A stretch of DNA of 64,000 bases, from the NCBI GenBank assembly GCA_028284125.1, contig JANQSI010000001.1, forward strand, positions 62,001 to 126,000, in the 5' to 3' direction. The stretch's first letter is position 1, and each line of letters begins with the position of its first letter. The DNA is from Cyclobacteriaceae bacterium. Lineage in GTDB: Bacteria > Bacteroidota > Bacteroidia > Cytophagales > Cyclobacteriaceae. Under the pieces are notes generated by a model. The model saw nothing but the letters and a program-made list of their open reading frames with translations. It did no database searches and was not told the origin of the DNA. Both the position numbers and the translations under genes were made by a program. Shown here piece by piece: positions 44,649-52,744 of this stretch.

Positions 44649-47018
44649 ATGCTACGCAATTTCTTCATTATCACTATTCGTAACCTTAAGAAAAACAGCC
44701 TTTACTCTTCAATCAATATCTCAGGACTATCCATTGGGATTGTTTGTAGTGTACTCATACTTCTTTGGGTTGCGGACGAACTCTCTTTTGACAAATTCAT
44801 TCCTAAATCTGACAGACTCTATCAAGTTTGGATGAGTTCTGATTTCGACGGAAAAATCAACAACTGGCGATCAGTTCCACTTCCAGTTTACGACGCAATG
44901 AAAACTGCGGACAGCAAAATAAAAAATTCGGTTGTTACTGGATGGGGCTCAGATCGATTACTCGCTTATGAAGATGTGAGAATATTAAAACACGGTTACT
45001 ACGTGAGCGAAGAGTTTCTCGATATGTTCGAATTTCCTATGATCTCAGGCTCTCATGACCTGGCTTTGGATGATCCAATGTCTATCGTTTTATCTGAGTC
45101 TTTGGCAAAAATTCTCTTTGGCGATGAAGATCCAATGGGAAAAATGGTGAAGTTAGAAGATGAAGGAACTCTACAGGTAACTGGTATTGTAAAAGACATT
45201 CCCAAGAATTCATCATTTCAGTTCGATTATCTGGCCACCTGGAAATATCGAGAATCTGTAAATCCATGGGTTGTTCGCAATAGAACTAACTGGGGGAATT
45301 CTTCTTTTCAGGTTTTCATTGAGTTGGATGACCCAGCAAGTGAGTTGGATGTAGAAGAAGCTACTGCGGAAATGATCATCAAAAACAAAGATGACAATGA
45401 CGTGCTCAATTATGTTTTCCTACATCCGATGGAGAGGTGGAGACTTCATTCCTCATTCAATGATAAAGGAGAAGAAAGTGGCGGAATGAGCGACTATGTC
45501 CAGTTATTCACTGTAATTGCCATGTTCATTTTAATCATAGCTTGTATCAACTTTATGAATTTAGCCACCGCCAGATCTGAAAAACGAGCACGAGAGGTGG
45601 GTATTCGGAAAAGCCTTGGGTCCAAACGTGGTGAACTAATTGCTCAATTCATTGGCGAATCCATTATCATCACAGGAATAGCGTTCGTGATTGCAGTTAT
45701 CCTCACAGAAGTCGCACTTCCTTTCTATAATGACTTGGTTGATAAACGGTTGTACATCGACTATTTGTCACCAGTGTTCTGGTTGGTCTCTCTTGGAGGA
45801 ATCTTATTGATTGGTGTTGTTTCCGGAAGTTATCCAGCGTTTTTCCTTTCCTCATTCCGTCCCATTACGACACTCAAGGGAACCATCAAAATCGGAAAAA
45901 GTGGAACAACCCCAAGGAAAGTGCTTGTCGTACTTCAGTTTCTTTTTTCCATTCTGCTCTTGATAAGCACAGTTGTCATTGTTCAACAGATCAATCACGT
46001 AAAAAAAAGAGATTTAGGTTATCAGCAAGAAAACTTGATCTCGGTGGAAATTACTAATGACATCAGCGATAATTATGAAATACTAAAGCAAGAACTACTT
46101 CAATCAGGAGTGGTTGGTGCTGTTACAAAATCTAACAGCCAAATCACCTCAATTAATTCAAACAATTTCCTTGGCTGGCCTGGAAAACCTGAATCTCAAC
46201 ATGTGATTTTCACAACAATAGCAGCAGACTATGATTATGCAAAAACGATGGGAATTGATGTTTTGCATGGAAGAGATTTTATGAAGGAATTTTCCAGCGA
46301 TACGGATGCCATTGTTATCAACAGAGCAGCGCTTGAGTTGATGCAATTGGAAGACCCAATTGGAACGCCATTGGATCTTTGGGGAGAAAAAAGAAATCTT
46401 GTTGGAGTTTTGGAAAATTCATTGATGGGTTCGCCCTATGAACCAGTAAAGCCCATGTTCGTCATGATTGATGATTGGGGTGGTTATGTTTCAATTCGTC
46501 TGAATAAAACCAATGATCTTCAAGCATCACTGGAAACAATCGAAGGAATATTTAATAAACACAATCCTGCTTATCCTTTTGAATACAATTTCGCAGATGT
46601 TGAGTTTGCTAGAAAATTCACAACCATTACGTTGACTCGAAAGCTCGCAAGCCTGTTTGCCGTTTTGGCATTCATTATTACGGGATTAGGATTATTTGGA
46701 CTTGCTTCCTTCACAGCGGAGCAGAGAATCAAAGAAATTGGCATCAGAAAAGTATTGGGAGCAACCATTTCAAATCTCATTGGATTGATGTCAAAAGAAT
46801 TTACCCAACTGGTCATCATATCATTTGTGATTGCCTCGCCGCTTGCCTGGTATTTATTGAATCAATATCTAGAGCGATATACAATTCGAATAGGTATTGA
46901 ATGGTGGATTTTCCCGGTCGTTGGAATAACAGTCCTATTGTTTGCATTGGGAATTGTTTCGAATCAGGCGAGCAGAGCGGCCAAAGCTAATCCGGTTCAG
47001 TCCTTGAGGAATGAATAG
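44649..47018 (+). CDS. FtsX/MacB-type ABC transporter permease, stand-alone
   Basis: The 789-residue protein starts FFIITIRNLKKNSLYSSINI, the standard opening of this Bacteroidota permease group, then a helix (about 20-42), a MacB periplasmic domain, helices at about 290-400 with the motif AREVGIRKSLGSKRGELI, a second periplasmic domain and three final helices with RIKEIGIRKVLGATISN. The tail reads NPVQSLRNE. It is the third double-permease of this type in the window and again has no ATPase neighbour. It is separated from the divergent symporter by 185 bases that contain a short ACTGACAACTGACAAC-type duplication. Confidence 0.87.
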   Translation: MLRNFFIITIRNLKKNSLYSSINISGLSIGIVCSVLILLWVADELSFDKFIPKSDRLYQVWMSSDFDGKINNWRSVPLPVYDAMKTADSKIKNSVVTGWGSDRLLAYEDVRILKHGYYVSEEFLDMFEFPMISGSHDLALDDPMSIVLSESLAKILFGDEDPMGKMVKLEDEGTLQVTGIVKDIPKNSSFQFDYLATWKYRESVNPWVVRNRTNWGNSSFQVFIELDDPASELDVEEATAEMIIKNKDDNDVLNYVFLHPMERWRLHSSFNDKGEESGGMSDYVQLFTVIAMFILIIACINFMNLATARSEKRAREVGIRKSLGSKRGELIAQFIGESIIITGIAFVIAVILTEVALPFYNDLVDKRLYIDYLSPVFWLVSLGGILLIGVVSGSYPAFFLSSFRPITTLKGTIKIGKSGTTPRKVLVVLQFLFSILLLISTVVIVQQINHVKKRDLGYQQENLISVEITNDISDNYEILKQELLQSGVVGAVTKSNSQITSINSNNFLGWPGKPESQHVIFTTIAADYDYAKTMGIDVLHGRDFMKEFSSDTDAIVINRAALELMQLEDPIGTPLDLWGEKRNLVGVLENSLMGSPYEPVKPMFVMIDDWGGYVSIRLNKTNDLQASLETIEGIFNKHNPAYPFEYNFADVEFARKFTTITLTRKLASLFAVLAFIITGLGLFGLASFTAEQRIKEIGIRKVLGATISNLIGLMSKEFTQLVIISFVIASPLAWYLLNQYLERYTIRIGIEWWIFPVVGITVLLFALGIVSNQASRAAKANPVQSLRNE

Positions 47019-47118
47019 ATAAATCATAGCTTTATTTTCGTGAGACAGGAAGATTTCTGTTTGATTTAAAACAAGCAGTATTATCTTTCGTTCATCCTAA
47101 TCACTTAAATATATTCCT

Positions 47119-47907
47119 ATGACATCACATGAAATAGACTACACCATCACGGGAGACGACATGCAAGTCGTTTCCGTACAGCTTGATCCGCAAGAAACCG
47201 TCATCGCTGAAGCTGGTGCAATGAACTGGATGGATCGGGGCATCACTTTTGAAGCAAAAATGGGTGACGGCTCCAATCCTGATAAAGGTGTTTTCGGAAA
47301 GTTATTGGATGTTGGCAAGCGAGCACTAACCGGTGAATCTATTTTCATGACGCACTTTACCAATACAGATGTTGGAAAAAAGGAAGTGGCCTTTGCCGCT
47401 CCGTATCCTGGCAAAATCATTCCAGTAGATCTCTCCACTGTCGGCGGAGAAATCACATGCCAAAAAGATGCTTTCTTGTGTGCAGCGAAAGGTACGGAAG
47501 TAACCATTGCATTTACCAAGCGACTGGGAGCAGGTTTCTTCGGAGGTGAAGGATTTATTCTTCAAAAACTGAGAGGCGATGGACTAGCTTTCCTGCATGC
47601 TGGGGGAACGATCGTTAAAAAAGAACTAAACAACGAATCACTCTTAATCGATACTGGTTGTATTGTTGCTTTCGATCAAGGGCTAGATTATAGCATTGAA
47701 CGAGCTGGAAATTTGAAGTCCATGTTCTTCGGTGGAGAAGGGCTATTCTTAGCGACACTACAAGGAACCGGAACTGTTTATCTTCAAAGTCTACCCTTTT
47801 CAAGATTGGCAGATCGTGTTATTCAGCATGCACCTAAAATGGGCGGTTCTTCTAAGGGCGAAGGATCTATTCTCGGTGGAATCGGTCGATTAATTGATGG
47901 AGATTAG
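47119..47907 (+). CDS. AIM24/TIGR00266-like protein
   Basis: The 262-residue cytoplasmic beta-rich protein has the family's opening [20 protein letters not shown] and the segment [21 protein letters not shown]. Repeated glycine turns follow, such as [19 protein letters not shown] and [16 protein letters not shown], typical of the TRAP-like/AIM24 beta-roll. In yeast the homologue stabilises mitochondrial respiratory or MICOS complexes; bacterial function is unknown. There is no signal peptide or membrane helix. The gene is bordered downstream by a short spacer rich in repeated GTTAATTAGT words and by a convergent DUF1643 gene. Confidence 0.87.
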   Translation: MTSHEIDYTITGDDMQVVSVQLDPQETVIAEAGAMNWMDRGITFEAKMGDGSNPDKGVFGKLLDVGKRALTGESIFMTHFTNTDVGKKEVAFAAPYPGKIIPVDLSTVGGEITCQKDAFLCAAKGTEVTIAFTKRLGAGFFGGEGFILQKLRGDGLAFLHAGGTIVKKELNNESLLIDTGCIVAFDQGLDYSIERAGNLKSMFFGGEGLFLATLQGTGTVYLQSLPFSRLADRVIQHAPKMGGSSKGEGSILGGIGRLIDGD

Positions 47908-48012
47908 TCTTTGGTTTTATTGGTTAATTAGTTGAATAGTTAATTGGCTGATTGACTAGTTAATTAGTGGAAGGTTACTTGAAGCTTGAGACTTATAACT
48001 TGAAGCTTTGAT

Positions 48013-48486
48013 CTAAGACCAATAGCTCACTAACTGCGCTTCTTTCTTCACATACAAAGGATGTTTTGGACTTCCGTCTAAATTCTTAGCAATGCATTTG
48101 GCATTCGGAAACATGCCAGAGATTTTCTCTGCTCTTCCATTTGTTTCTGTTGCTCCCCAGGCGAAAACTACTTCCTGGCATTTACTGTAATACTCTTTTA
48201 GTTTATGATCATTCTCTCCTACCGGATCATTGCAAGCTTCCAATTCTTCAGGATAAGGCGTAACCCACGCGAAGAGATTTACCATATATATACCACCGAA
48301 TCCCCAGGAAGCTGCTAATCTTTTTACTCTTCTAATAGTAGGATCATCAACCGATTCGTCAGCTTTAGAAGGATTCAGTCCAATGATCAAAACTTTTGGT
48401 TTGTCCTCATCCCAAATACGCCACAACACATAACGATACTTTCTATCATCACTGAATTCAGCACCATTTAATCCAAAGAGATCCAT
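48013..48486 (-). CDS. DUF1643 family protein
   Basis: The 157-residue cytoplasmic protein has the DUF1643 core: YRYVLWRIWDEDKPKVLIIG followed by LNPSKADESVDDPTIRRVKR, then MVNLFAWVTPYPEEL and a central VVFAWGATETNGRAE. The fold is related to uracil-DNA-glycosylase-like proteins, but activity has not been demonstrated for the family, which is often carried on mobile DNA. The gene is minus-strand between two plus-strand genes with very little space, and no mobile-element remnants are visible around it. Confidence 0.85.
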   Translation of the reverse strand: MDLFGLNGAEFSDDRKYRYVLWRIWDEDKPKVLIIGLNPSKADESVDDPTIRRVKRLAASWGFGGIYMVNLFAWVTPYPEELEACNDPVGENDHKLKEYYSKCQEVVFAWGATETNGRAEKISGMFPNAKCIAKNLDGSPKHPLYVKKEAQLVSYWS

Positions 48487-48561
48487 TCATCAAACTTAAA
48501 CTCCTACAATTAGAGGATGAAACACTACAAAATCATTACCTTATGTAAAGATTTCACCACC

Positions 48562-49065
48562 ATGAAAACTAAGTTCACCATTTTATTGATCATTCTTGTT
48601 TTGACAGGTCAAGCACAAAAAATTGAGCTAGCCACTGGAATGGCATTCCCTGATACATTCAATTTTGGAGTTCGAGCAATTACACAGAATTCAGCTTTTG
48701 GTTTGACTTACGGTTTTTTGCCCGGATATAATGAAAGTCTAAGAACATTTGGGCTCGATGCTGCAGTCTTGTATGGGAAAAATTTCAAAAAAATCGAATC
48801 AAAAAGAAGTCAGTTTCGATTCAGCCTAATGTTTTATCGAGAAGAGACTGAAAGATATATTTTCAAGAATACTTTTCTTGTTGCGAGAGCTGGGAGTAAT
48901 TTCCTATTTACCAAAAACTGGGGTTTGGGATTCGAGTATGGATTGGTTTTTAATGTTGCAGAAAGCAAAGAACGAAAATCAGGTGTTACTCAATCTTTCT
49001 TTGATTTAGCAATCGAATCTGCAATTCTACCTTCCTTAGGAGTTAGAACATTCTATAGACTGTAA
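48562..49065 (+). CDS. Small exported beta-barrel-like protein, unknown function
   Basis: The 167-residue protein starts at 48562 with a signal peptide (FTILLIILVLTGQAQ); an upstream in-frame ATG at 48517 would add a non-hydrophobic leader. The mature part consists of short alternating strands such as FNFGVRAITQNSAFGLTYGF and WGLGFEYGLVFNV, and ends with an aromatic strand (LGVRTFYRL). It resembles a minimal outer-membrane barrel, but I do not recognise the family. It lies just before the gamma-glutamyltransferase gene (51 bases) on the same strand. Confidence 0.6.
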   Translation: MKTKFTILLIILVLTGQAQKIELATGMAFPDTFNFGVRAITQNSAFGLTYGFLPGYNESLRTFGLDAAVLYGKNFKKIESKRSQFRFSLMFYREETERYIFKNTFLVARAGSNFLFTKNWGLGFEYGLVFNVAESKERKSGVTQSFFDLAIESAILPSLGVRTFYRL

Positions 49066-49116
49066 GGAAAGGCTAAGAAACATTTCCCTAAATTGTATCC
49101 CATAAACCTAAACCTC

Positions 49117-50721
49117 ATGACAATGAATCACCGATCAAAATGCCTGATATTGCTTTTATTCCTATTTATCTCTTGTCAGAAAAAAGAAGAAAGCTTAGCA
49201 ACTAACAGCGTAGTATCTGCGGCACATCCATTAGCAACACAAGCAGGTCTGGAAATTTTGCAAAAAGGAGGAAACGCAATCGATGCAGCGGTAGCTACTG
49301 GTTTTGCAATTGCCGTTGTAGAACAAAGCATGAATAGTCTAGGTGGAAGATTCCAGGCTATCGTCAGAAAAAGTGATGGCTCGATCATTGGAATTGATGC
49401 CACTACCCAAGCCCCTCTTTCTTATGATCCAACCACTGCAACGCAATCAAGAAATGGATATCCAACGATTGGTGTCCCGGGTGTTGTAAAAGGCCTAACA
49501 ACGCTGCTTGAAAAGCATGGAACAATGGACCTGGCTACAGTAATGGCACCTGCGATCAGGTATGCTGAACAGGGCTATGAATTGTTGCCAATGGCTGCAA
49601 GAAGACATGCAGCTGCCATTGATCATATTAGAAATTATGAAGGAACTTCCCAATACTTTTTGAACGGCGATACTACCTATTTAGCAGGAGAATTATTTGT
49701 TCAAAAAGACCTGGCCAATACCTTGAAGTTGATAGCTGAACAAGGAGGTGATGTTTTTTACAAAGGAGAAATCGCTGAGAAAATGGTTGCTGATGTTCAA
49801 GCCAATGGCGGCTATTTAGATCTTGAGTCCCTTGCCGCATATGAAGCGGAAGAATCCAAAATAGTGACTGGAAACTACCGTGGTTATGACATTAGCAGTT
49901 TGTGGATTCCATCTTATGGCGCAATTACCATTCAGATGTTACATATCATGGAAAATTTCCCTATGAATGAATACAATGAAGCCGAATGGGGAAATGGCTT
50001 TTTCCAGGCAAATACGTGGGCATATAAAGATCGTAGAAGACAGGACAGTGAGGCAATGGCCGATTTGTTCACTTCTAAAGAGTATGCGAAAAGCAAAGCG
50101 GACAGCATTAAGACTGAAACATCTGCTGAAATCGCAATGGCCTACAATGAAGATTGGATGGTCAAAGATGGACATACCACTCATTTCTCAGTTGCCGATA
50201 AAGACGGTAACATGCTGGCCGTCACACAGACTGTCGGTCCAAATATGGGATCAAAAGTAGCTTCTCCTGGTTTGGGCTTTGTTTATGCGACTACTTTGGG
50301 AGGATACCTTGGCGACTTTCAAGCAGGTGAAAGAGCCAGATCTCACATTTCCCCGACAATAATTACAAAGAATGGAACTCCCTACTTGGTATTGGGAGCT
50401 GCAGGGGGTAGTCGTATTCCTACAGCCATTGTGCAGACAATAAGCAGGATGATTGACAGAGACATGAACCTTGCCCAGGCGCTTGCTGCTGGTCGGGTTC
50501 ACTCAATCGACACAGCAGCTTTGGTAGAAATGCATCAAGGGACTACCTGGAGTCAGTCTGATATTGAGGAAATGAAAAACATGGGACTGAATGTAGTAGA
50601 AGTTGATCGAACAGGAGCTTTTGGCAGGGTTCACGCGATTCATTTCGATGCGGAAAGTCAGCAATGGGTTGGAGGTGCTGATCCGGATTGGGAAGGAACG
50701 AGTGAGGAGTGGAGATTTTAG
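49117..50721 (+). CDS. Gamma-glutamyltransferase family lipoprotein
   Basis: The 534-residue protein starts at ATG 49117 (ATG 49123 is also possible) with a lipoprotein signal (LLLFLFISC). GGT features include GLEILQKGGNAIDAAVATGF near the N-terminus and the processing site HTTHFSVADKDGN, where Thr354 is the predicted new N-terminal nucleophile as in E. coli Thr391. LGAAGGSRIPTAIVQTISRM comes later. GGTs transfer or hydrolyse the gamma-glutamyl group of glutathione-like compounds after autocleavage. Being lipid-anchored with an acidic tail after the cysteine (QKKEES) suggests action at the outer surface. It may relate to the GCS2-type gene at 58.6 kb, but they are not linked. Confidence 0.9.
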   Translation: MTMNHRSKCLILLLFLFISCQKKEESLATNSVVSAAHPLATQAGLEILQKGGNAIDAAVATGFAIAVVEQSMNSLGGRFQAIVRKSDGSIIGIDATTQAPLSYDPTTATQSRNGYPTIGVPGVVKGLTTLLEKHGTMDLATVMAPAIRYAEQGYELLPMAARRHAAAIDHIRNYEGTSQYFLNGDTTYLAGELFVQKDLANTLKLIAEQGGDVFYKGEIAEKMVADVQANGGYLDLESLAAYEAEESKIVTGNYRGYDISSLWIPSYGAITIQMLHIMENFPMNEYNEAEWGNGFFQANTWAYKDRRRQDSEAMADLFTSKEYAKSKADSIKTETSAEIAMAYNEDWMVKDGHTTHFSVADKDGNMLAVTQTVGPNMGSKVASPGLGFVYATTLGGYLGDFQAGERARSHISPTIITKNGTPYLVLGAAGGSRIPTAIVQTISRMIDRDMNLAQALAAGRVHSIDTAALVEMHQGTTWSQSDIEEMKNMGLNVVEVDRTGAFGRVHAIHFDAESQQWVGGADPDWEGTSEEWRF

Positions 50722-50780
50722 ATTTTGGGGTTTTAGAATTATGAATTTAGAATTACGAATTCAGAATTGAGAATCAAACC

Positions 50781-50869
50781 GTCACTGCGAGCTTACGAAG
50801 CAGTCTTATTAAGAATTAGAAATTGAGAATTAAAATTGCAATCGTCACTGCGAGGTAAGAAGCAGTCTT
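50781..50869. repeat. Two copies of a GTCACTGCGAG...GAAGCAGTCTT repeat
   Basis: Two imperfect copies occur at 50781-50807 and 50844-50869, sharing GTCACTGCGAG and GAAGCAGTCTT and differing only in the spacer. Each is preceded by AATTGAGAATnAAA-like AT-rich words, so the duplicated unit is about 60 bases. The core matches a family of intergenic repeats widespread in Bacteroidota (TCATTGCGAGGAACGAAGCAATCT type). Probably a remnant of a non-autonomous repetitive element. Confidence 0.7.
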
Positions 50870-50900
50870 GATTGATCACTAGAAACTAGATCTTAGAGTT

Positions 50901-51416
50901 ATGAAGAAACTACTAGTCATTTTGATTTTGTTCGGAACCGGTTCCGGGTTTGCGCAAGAAGATTACACAAACAAAGTAAAAACCCTTGACAGTACAATAG
51001 AAACCCTTTACAGCGTGATTTCTGGTGATGCTGGAGAAAAGAGAAATTGGGAATTATTCAAGTTTCTTTTCACAGCCGACGCTCGGCTAATTCCCTCGGG
51101 TCCTAATGATGAAGGAAAGGTGGGCTATCGGTCAATTACGCCGGATGGGTACATCGAAACATCAGGAGAATTTCTTGAGACAAATGGCTTTTTCGAAAAA
51201 GAGATTTATAGAGTGACCGAGACTTTTGGTTCCTTGACTCATATATTCAGTACGTATGAATCGTATCGCACTTCCAAAGACGAAGAACCTTATGTGAGAG
51301 GTATCAATAGTATACAACTTATGAATGACGGTGAAAGATGGTGGATTCTCAATATTTACTGGACAAGTGAAAGAGATGATAATCCTATTCCTGAGAAGTA
51401 TTTACCAAAAAAATAA
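50901..51416 (+). CDS. Exported NTF2/SnoaL-like protein
   Basis: The 171-residue protein has a signal peptide (LLVILILFGTGSGFAQ) and an NTF2-like cone-fold pattern, with NWELFKFLFTADARLIPSG near 49-67, a central YRVTETFGSLTHIFSTYES and the closing strand GERWWILNIYWTSE. Such domains bind small ligands or act in isomerase-like roles; no catalytic residues can be named. It stands alone, 14 bases before the convergent lipoprotein gene. Confidence 0.72.
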   Translation: MKKLLVILILFGTGSGFAQEDYTNKVKTLDSTIETLYSVISGDAGEKRNWELFKFLFTADARLIPSGPNDEGKVGYRSITPDGYIETSGEFLETNGFFEKEIYRVTETFGSLTHIFSTYESYRTSKDEEPYVRGINSIQLMNDGERWWILNIYWTSERDDNPIPEKYLPKK

Positions 51417-51430
51417 CCCGTATTACTTAT

Positions 51431-52618
51431 TTAGGGGATTATAATTTCCTCGCAGAATTCCGTTCCATCTGGACAATCTGGAGTTTCTGTAAAAATGCAA
51501 ACAGAATACTCCCCTGGTTCAAATTGAAATTCCAGGATGTTGTCTCCACCCTGTTCTTCCACTTCTTCAAAAATGAGATCATCCAACCTAAAGACGCTCC
51601 AGACATAAACAAGCTGATCTTTCAACTCGAAATTTGCGGTGAATTTGTAGGTGAAGTTATTTAACTGCTCCACGGCAAAAGAAAGCTCCGGGCATGGATC
51701 TTCTACTTCAATAAACTCGCAATACTCCACGCCAGCTACACAATCAGGTGTTTCTGCTTTTATGCAAATCTCGTACTCTCCAGGCTCAAACGTCTCGGCT
51801 AATTGATTGTCTCCGTTTACGCCAACTCCATCCGTTTCTATAAAATCACTATTAATGAACCAGTCATAAGAAAAGAGGTCCTCGATTCCTTCAAAATCCG
51901 CTGTGAAAACATATCTGGTCCCACCAGAAAAATCTACATCGAAAAATAATTGAGGACATCTCTCACAGGTATCAAATACTTCGAAAAGCTCAAAATGATT
52001 CGTAACTTCCACTACTTCGTCATTCGAGAAAACGATGACATCCAGTGGGAAAACAAAAACCGGCTGCTCATCAAAACCCTGAAGTCGCTCGAATGCAAAG
52101 TATTCCTCTTGACTTCCAATCTGAACTTCACTTCCCTCTTTATCGATCATTGTGATTGGATAATCAAAATCAATGCATTGGGTATAGAAGAGATCAAACT
52201 CGTCCCTCAATGTTAAAAGGTCACAATCTTCGAGAAGCTCGATTAAGTCTTCTTCGTCTTCAATGTTTCTTACATCCCCAACCTTCGATGCAGTAAAAGG
52301 AAACACAACTCCATTGACGTGTAAACCAGGAGCTTCGCTTCTGGCAACTTCTTCCAGCCCATCAAGATTGTTGATCGTAATCGTCAATTCATTGCTGAAA
52401 CCAAGATTTATTGGAAAAAAGAGCTCAATGCAAGGCTCATCTTTAGTCAACTTTCCAAGCTCTACCGACCGGAGAAGGGATTGTATTGCAACACTTGGTG
52501 ATACTGTGAGGGTATCTGTTTCTTCGGGGGGAAAATCAAGTTCATCCTCACTTAAACACGAGGAAAGTGTGGCAGTGAGAAAAAAGAGAAAAACAAGTAA
52601 ATACCACAATCGGATCAT
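51431..52618 (-). CDS. Lipoprotein with two C-terminal cysteine-rich PKD-like repeats
   Basis: The 395-residue protein has a lipoprotein signal ending at Cys21 and an acidic tail (CLSEDELDFPPEE). An N-terminal half (40-215) has three similar beta segments (ELFFPINLGF, FDYPITMIDKEG, FVFPLDVIVFSND) known from many Bacteroidota surface lipoproteins. Two PKD-like repeats follow at 221-308 and 309-395, each with four cysteines (221, 285, 293, 300; 309, 374, 382, 389) and the core FEPGEYxxCI. Very acidic. It is the second gene of a pair, 126 bases downstream of a paralogue with five such repeats. Probably surface-exposed and disulphide-stabilised. Function unknown. Confidence 0.72.
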   Translation of the reverse strand: MIRLWYLLVFLFFLTATLSSCLSEDELDFPPEETDTLTVSPSVAIQSLLRSVELGKLTKDEPCIELFFPINLGFSNELTITINNLDGLEEVARSEAPGLHVNGVVFPFTASKVGDVRNIEDEEDLIELLEDCDLLTLRDEFDLFYTQCIDFDYPITMIDKEGSEVQIGSQEEYFAFERLQGFDEQPVFVFPLDVIVFSNDEVVEVTNHFELFEVFDTCERCPQLFFDVDFSGGTRYVFTADFEGIEDLFSYDWFINSDFIETDGVGVNGDNQLAETFEPGEYEICIKAETPDCVAGVEYCEFIEVEDPCPELSFAVEQLNNFTYKFTANFELKDQLVYVWSVFRLDDLIFEEVEEQGGDNILEFQFEPGEYSVCIFTETPDCPDGTEFCEEIIIP

Positions 52619-52689
52619 CCATTCATCATCTTTAGCACTCTACGTAAGTTTAGGTTGGTGTGGAAAAGCTAAAGTTAACGTTTAGCAAG

Positions 52690-52727
52690 CAAAAAAGAAG
52701 GAACCGCCCGATCGCTCGGGCAATTCC
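52690..52727 (-). terminator. Rho-independent terminator after the five-repeat lipoprotein gene
   Basis: On the minus strand GGAA-TT-GCCCGA pairs with TCGGGC-GG-TTCC around a 4-base loop (GCGA), giving a strong G+C stem (52700-52727). It is followed by the T-rich run complementary to 52691-52696. It sits 17 bases after the stop codon at 52745 and would separate this gene from its downstream paralogue. Confidence 0.75.
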
Positions 52728-52744
52728 TAAGAGTAGACGGAAAT

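Noticed and set aside
48013-48486. DUF1643 gene as a sign of a mobile island
   Set aside because: No integrase, direct repeats or composition shift were seen around it; the gene alone is not enough.
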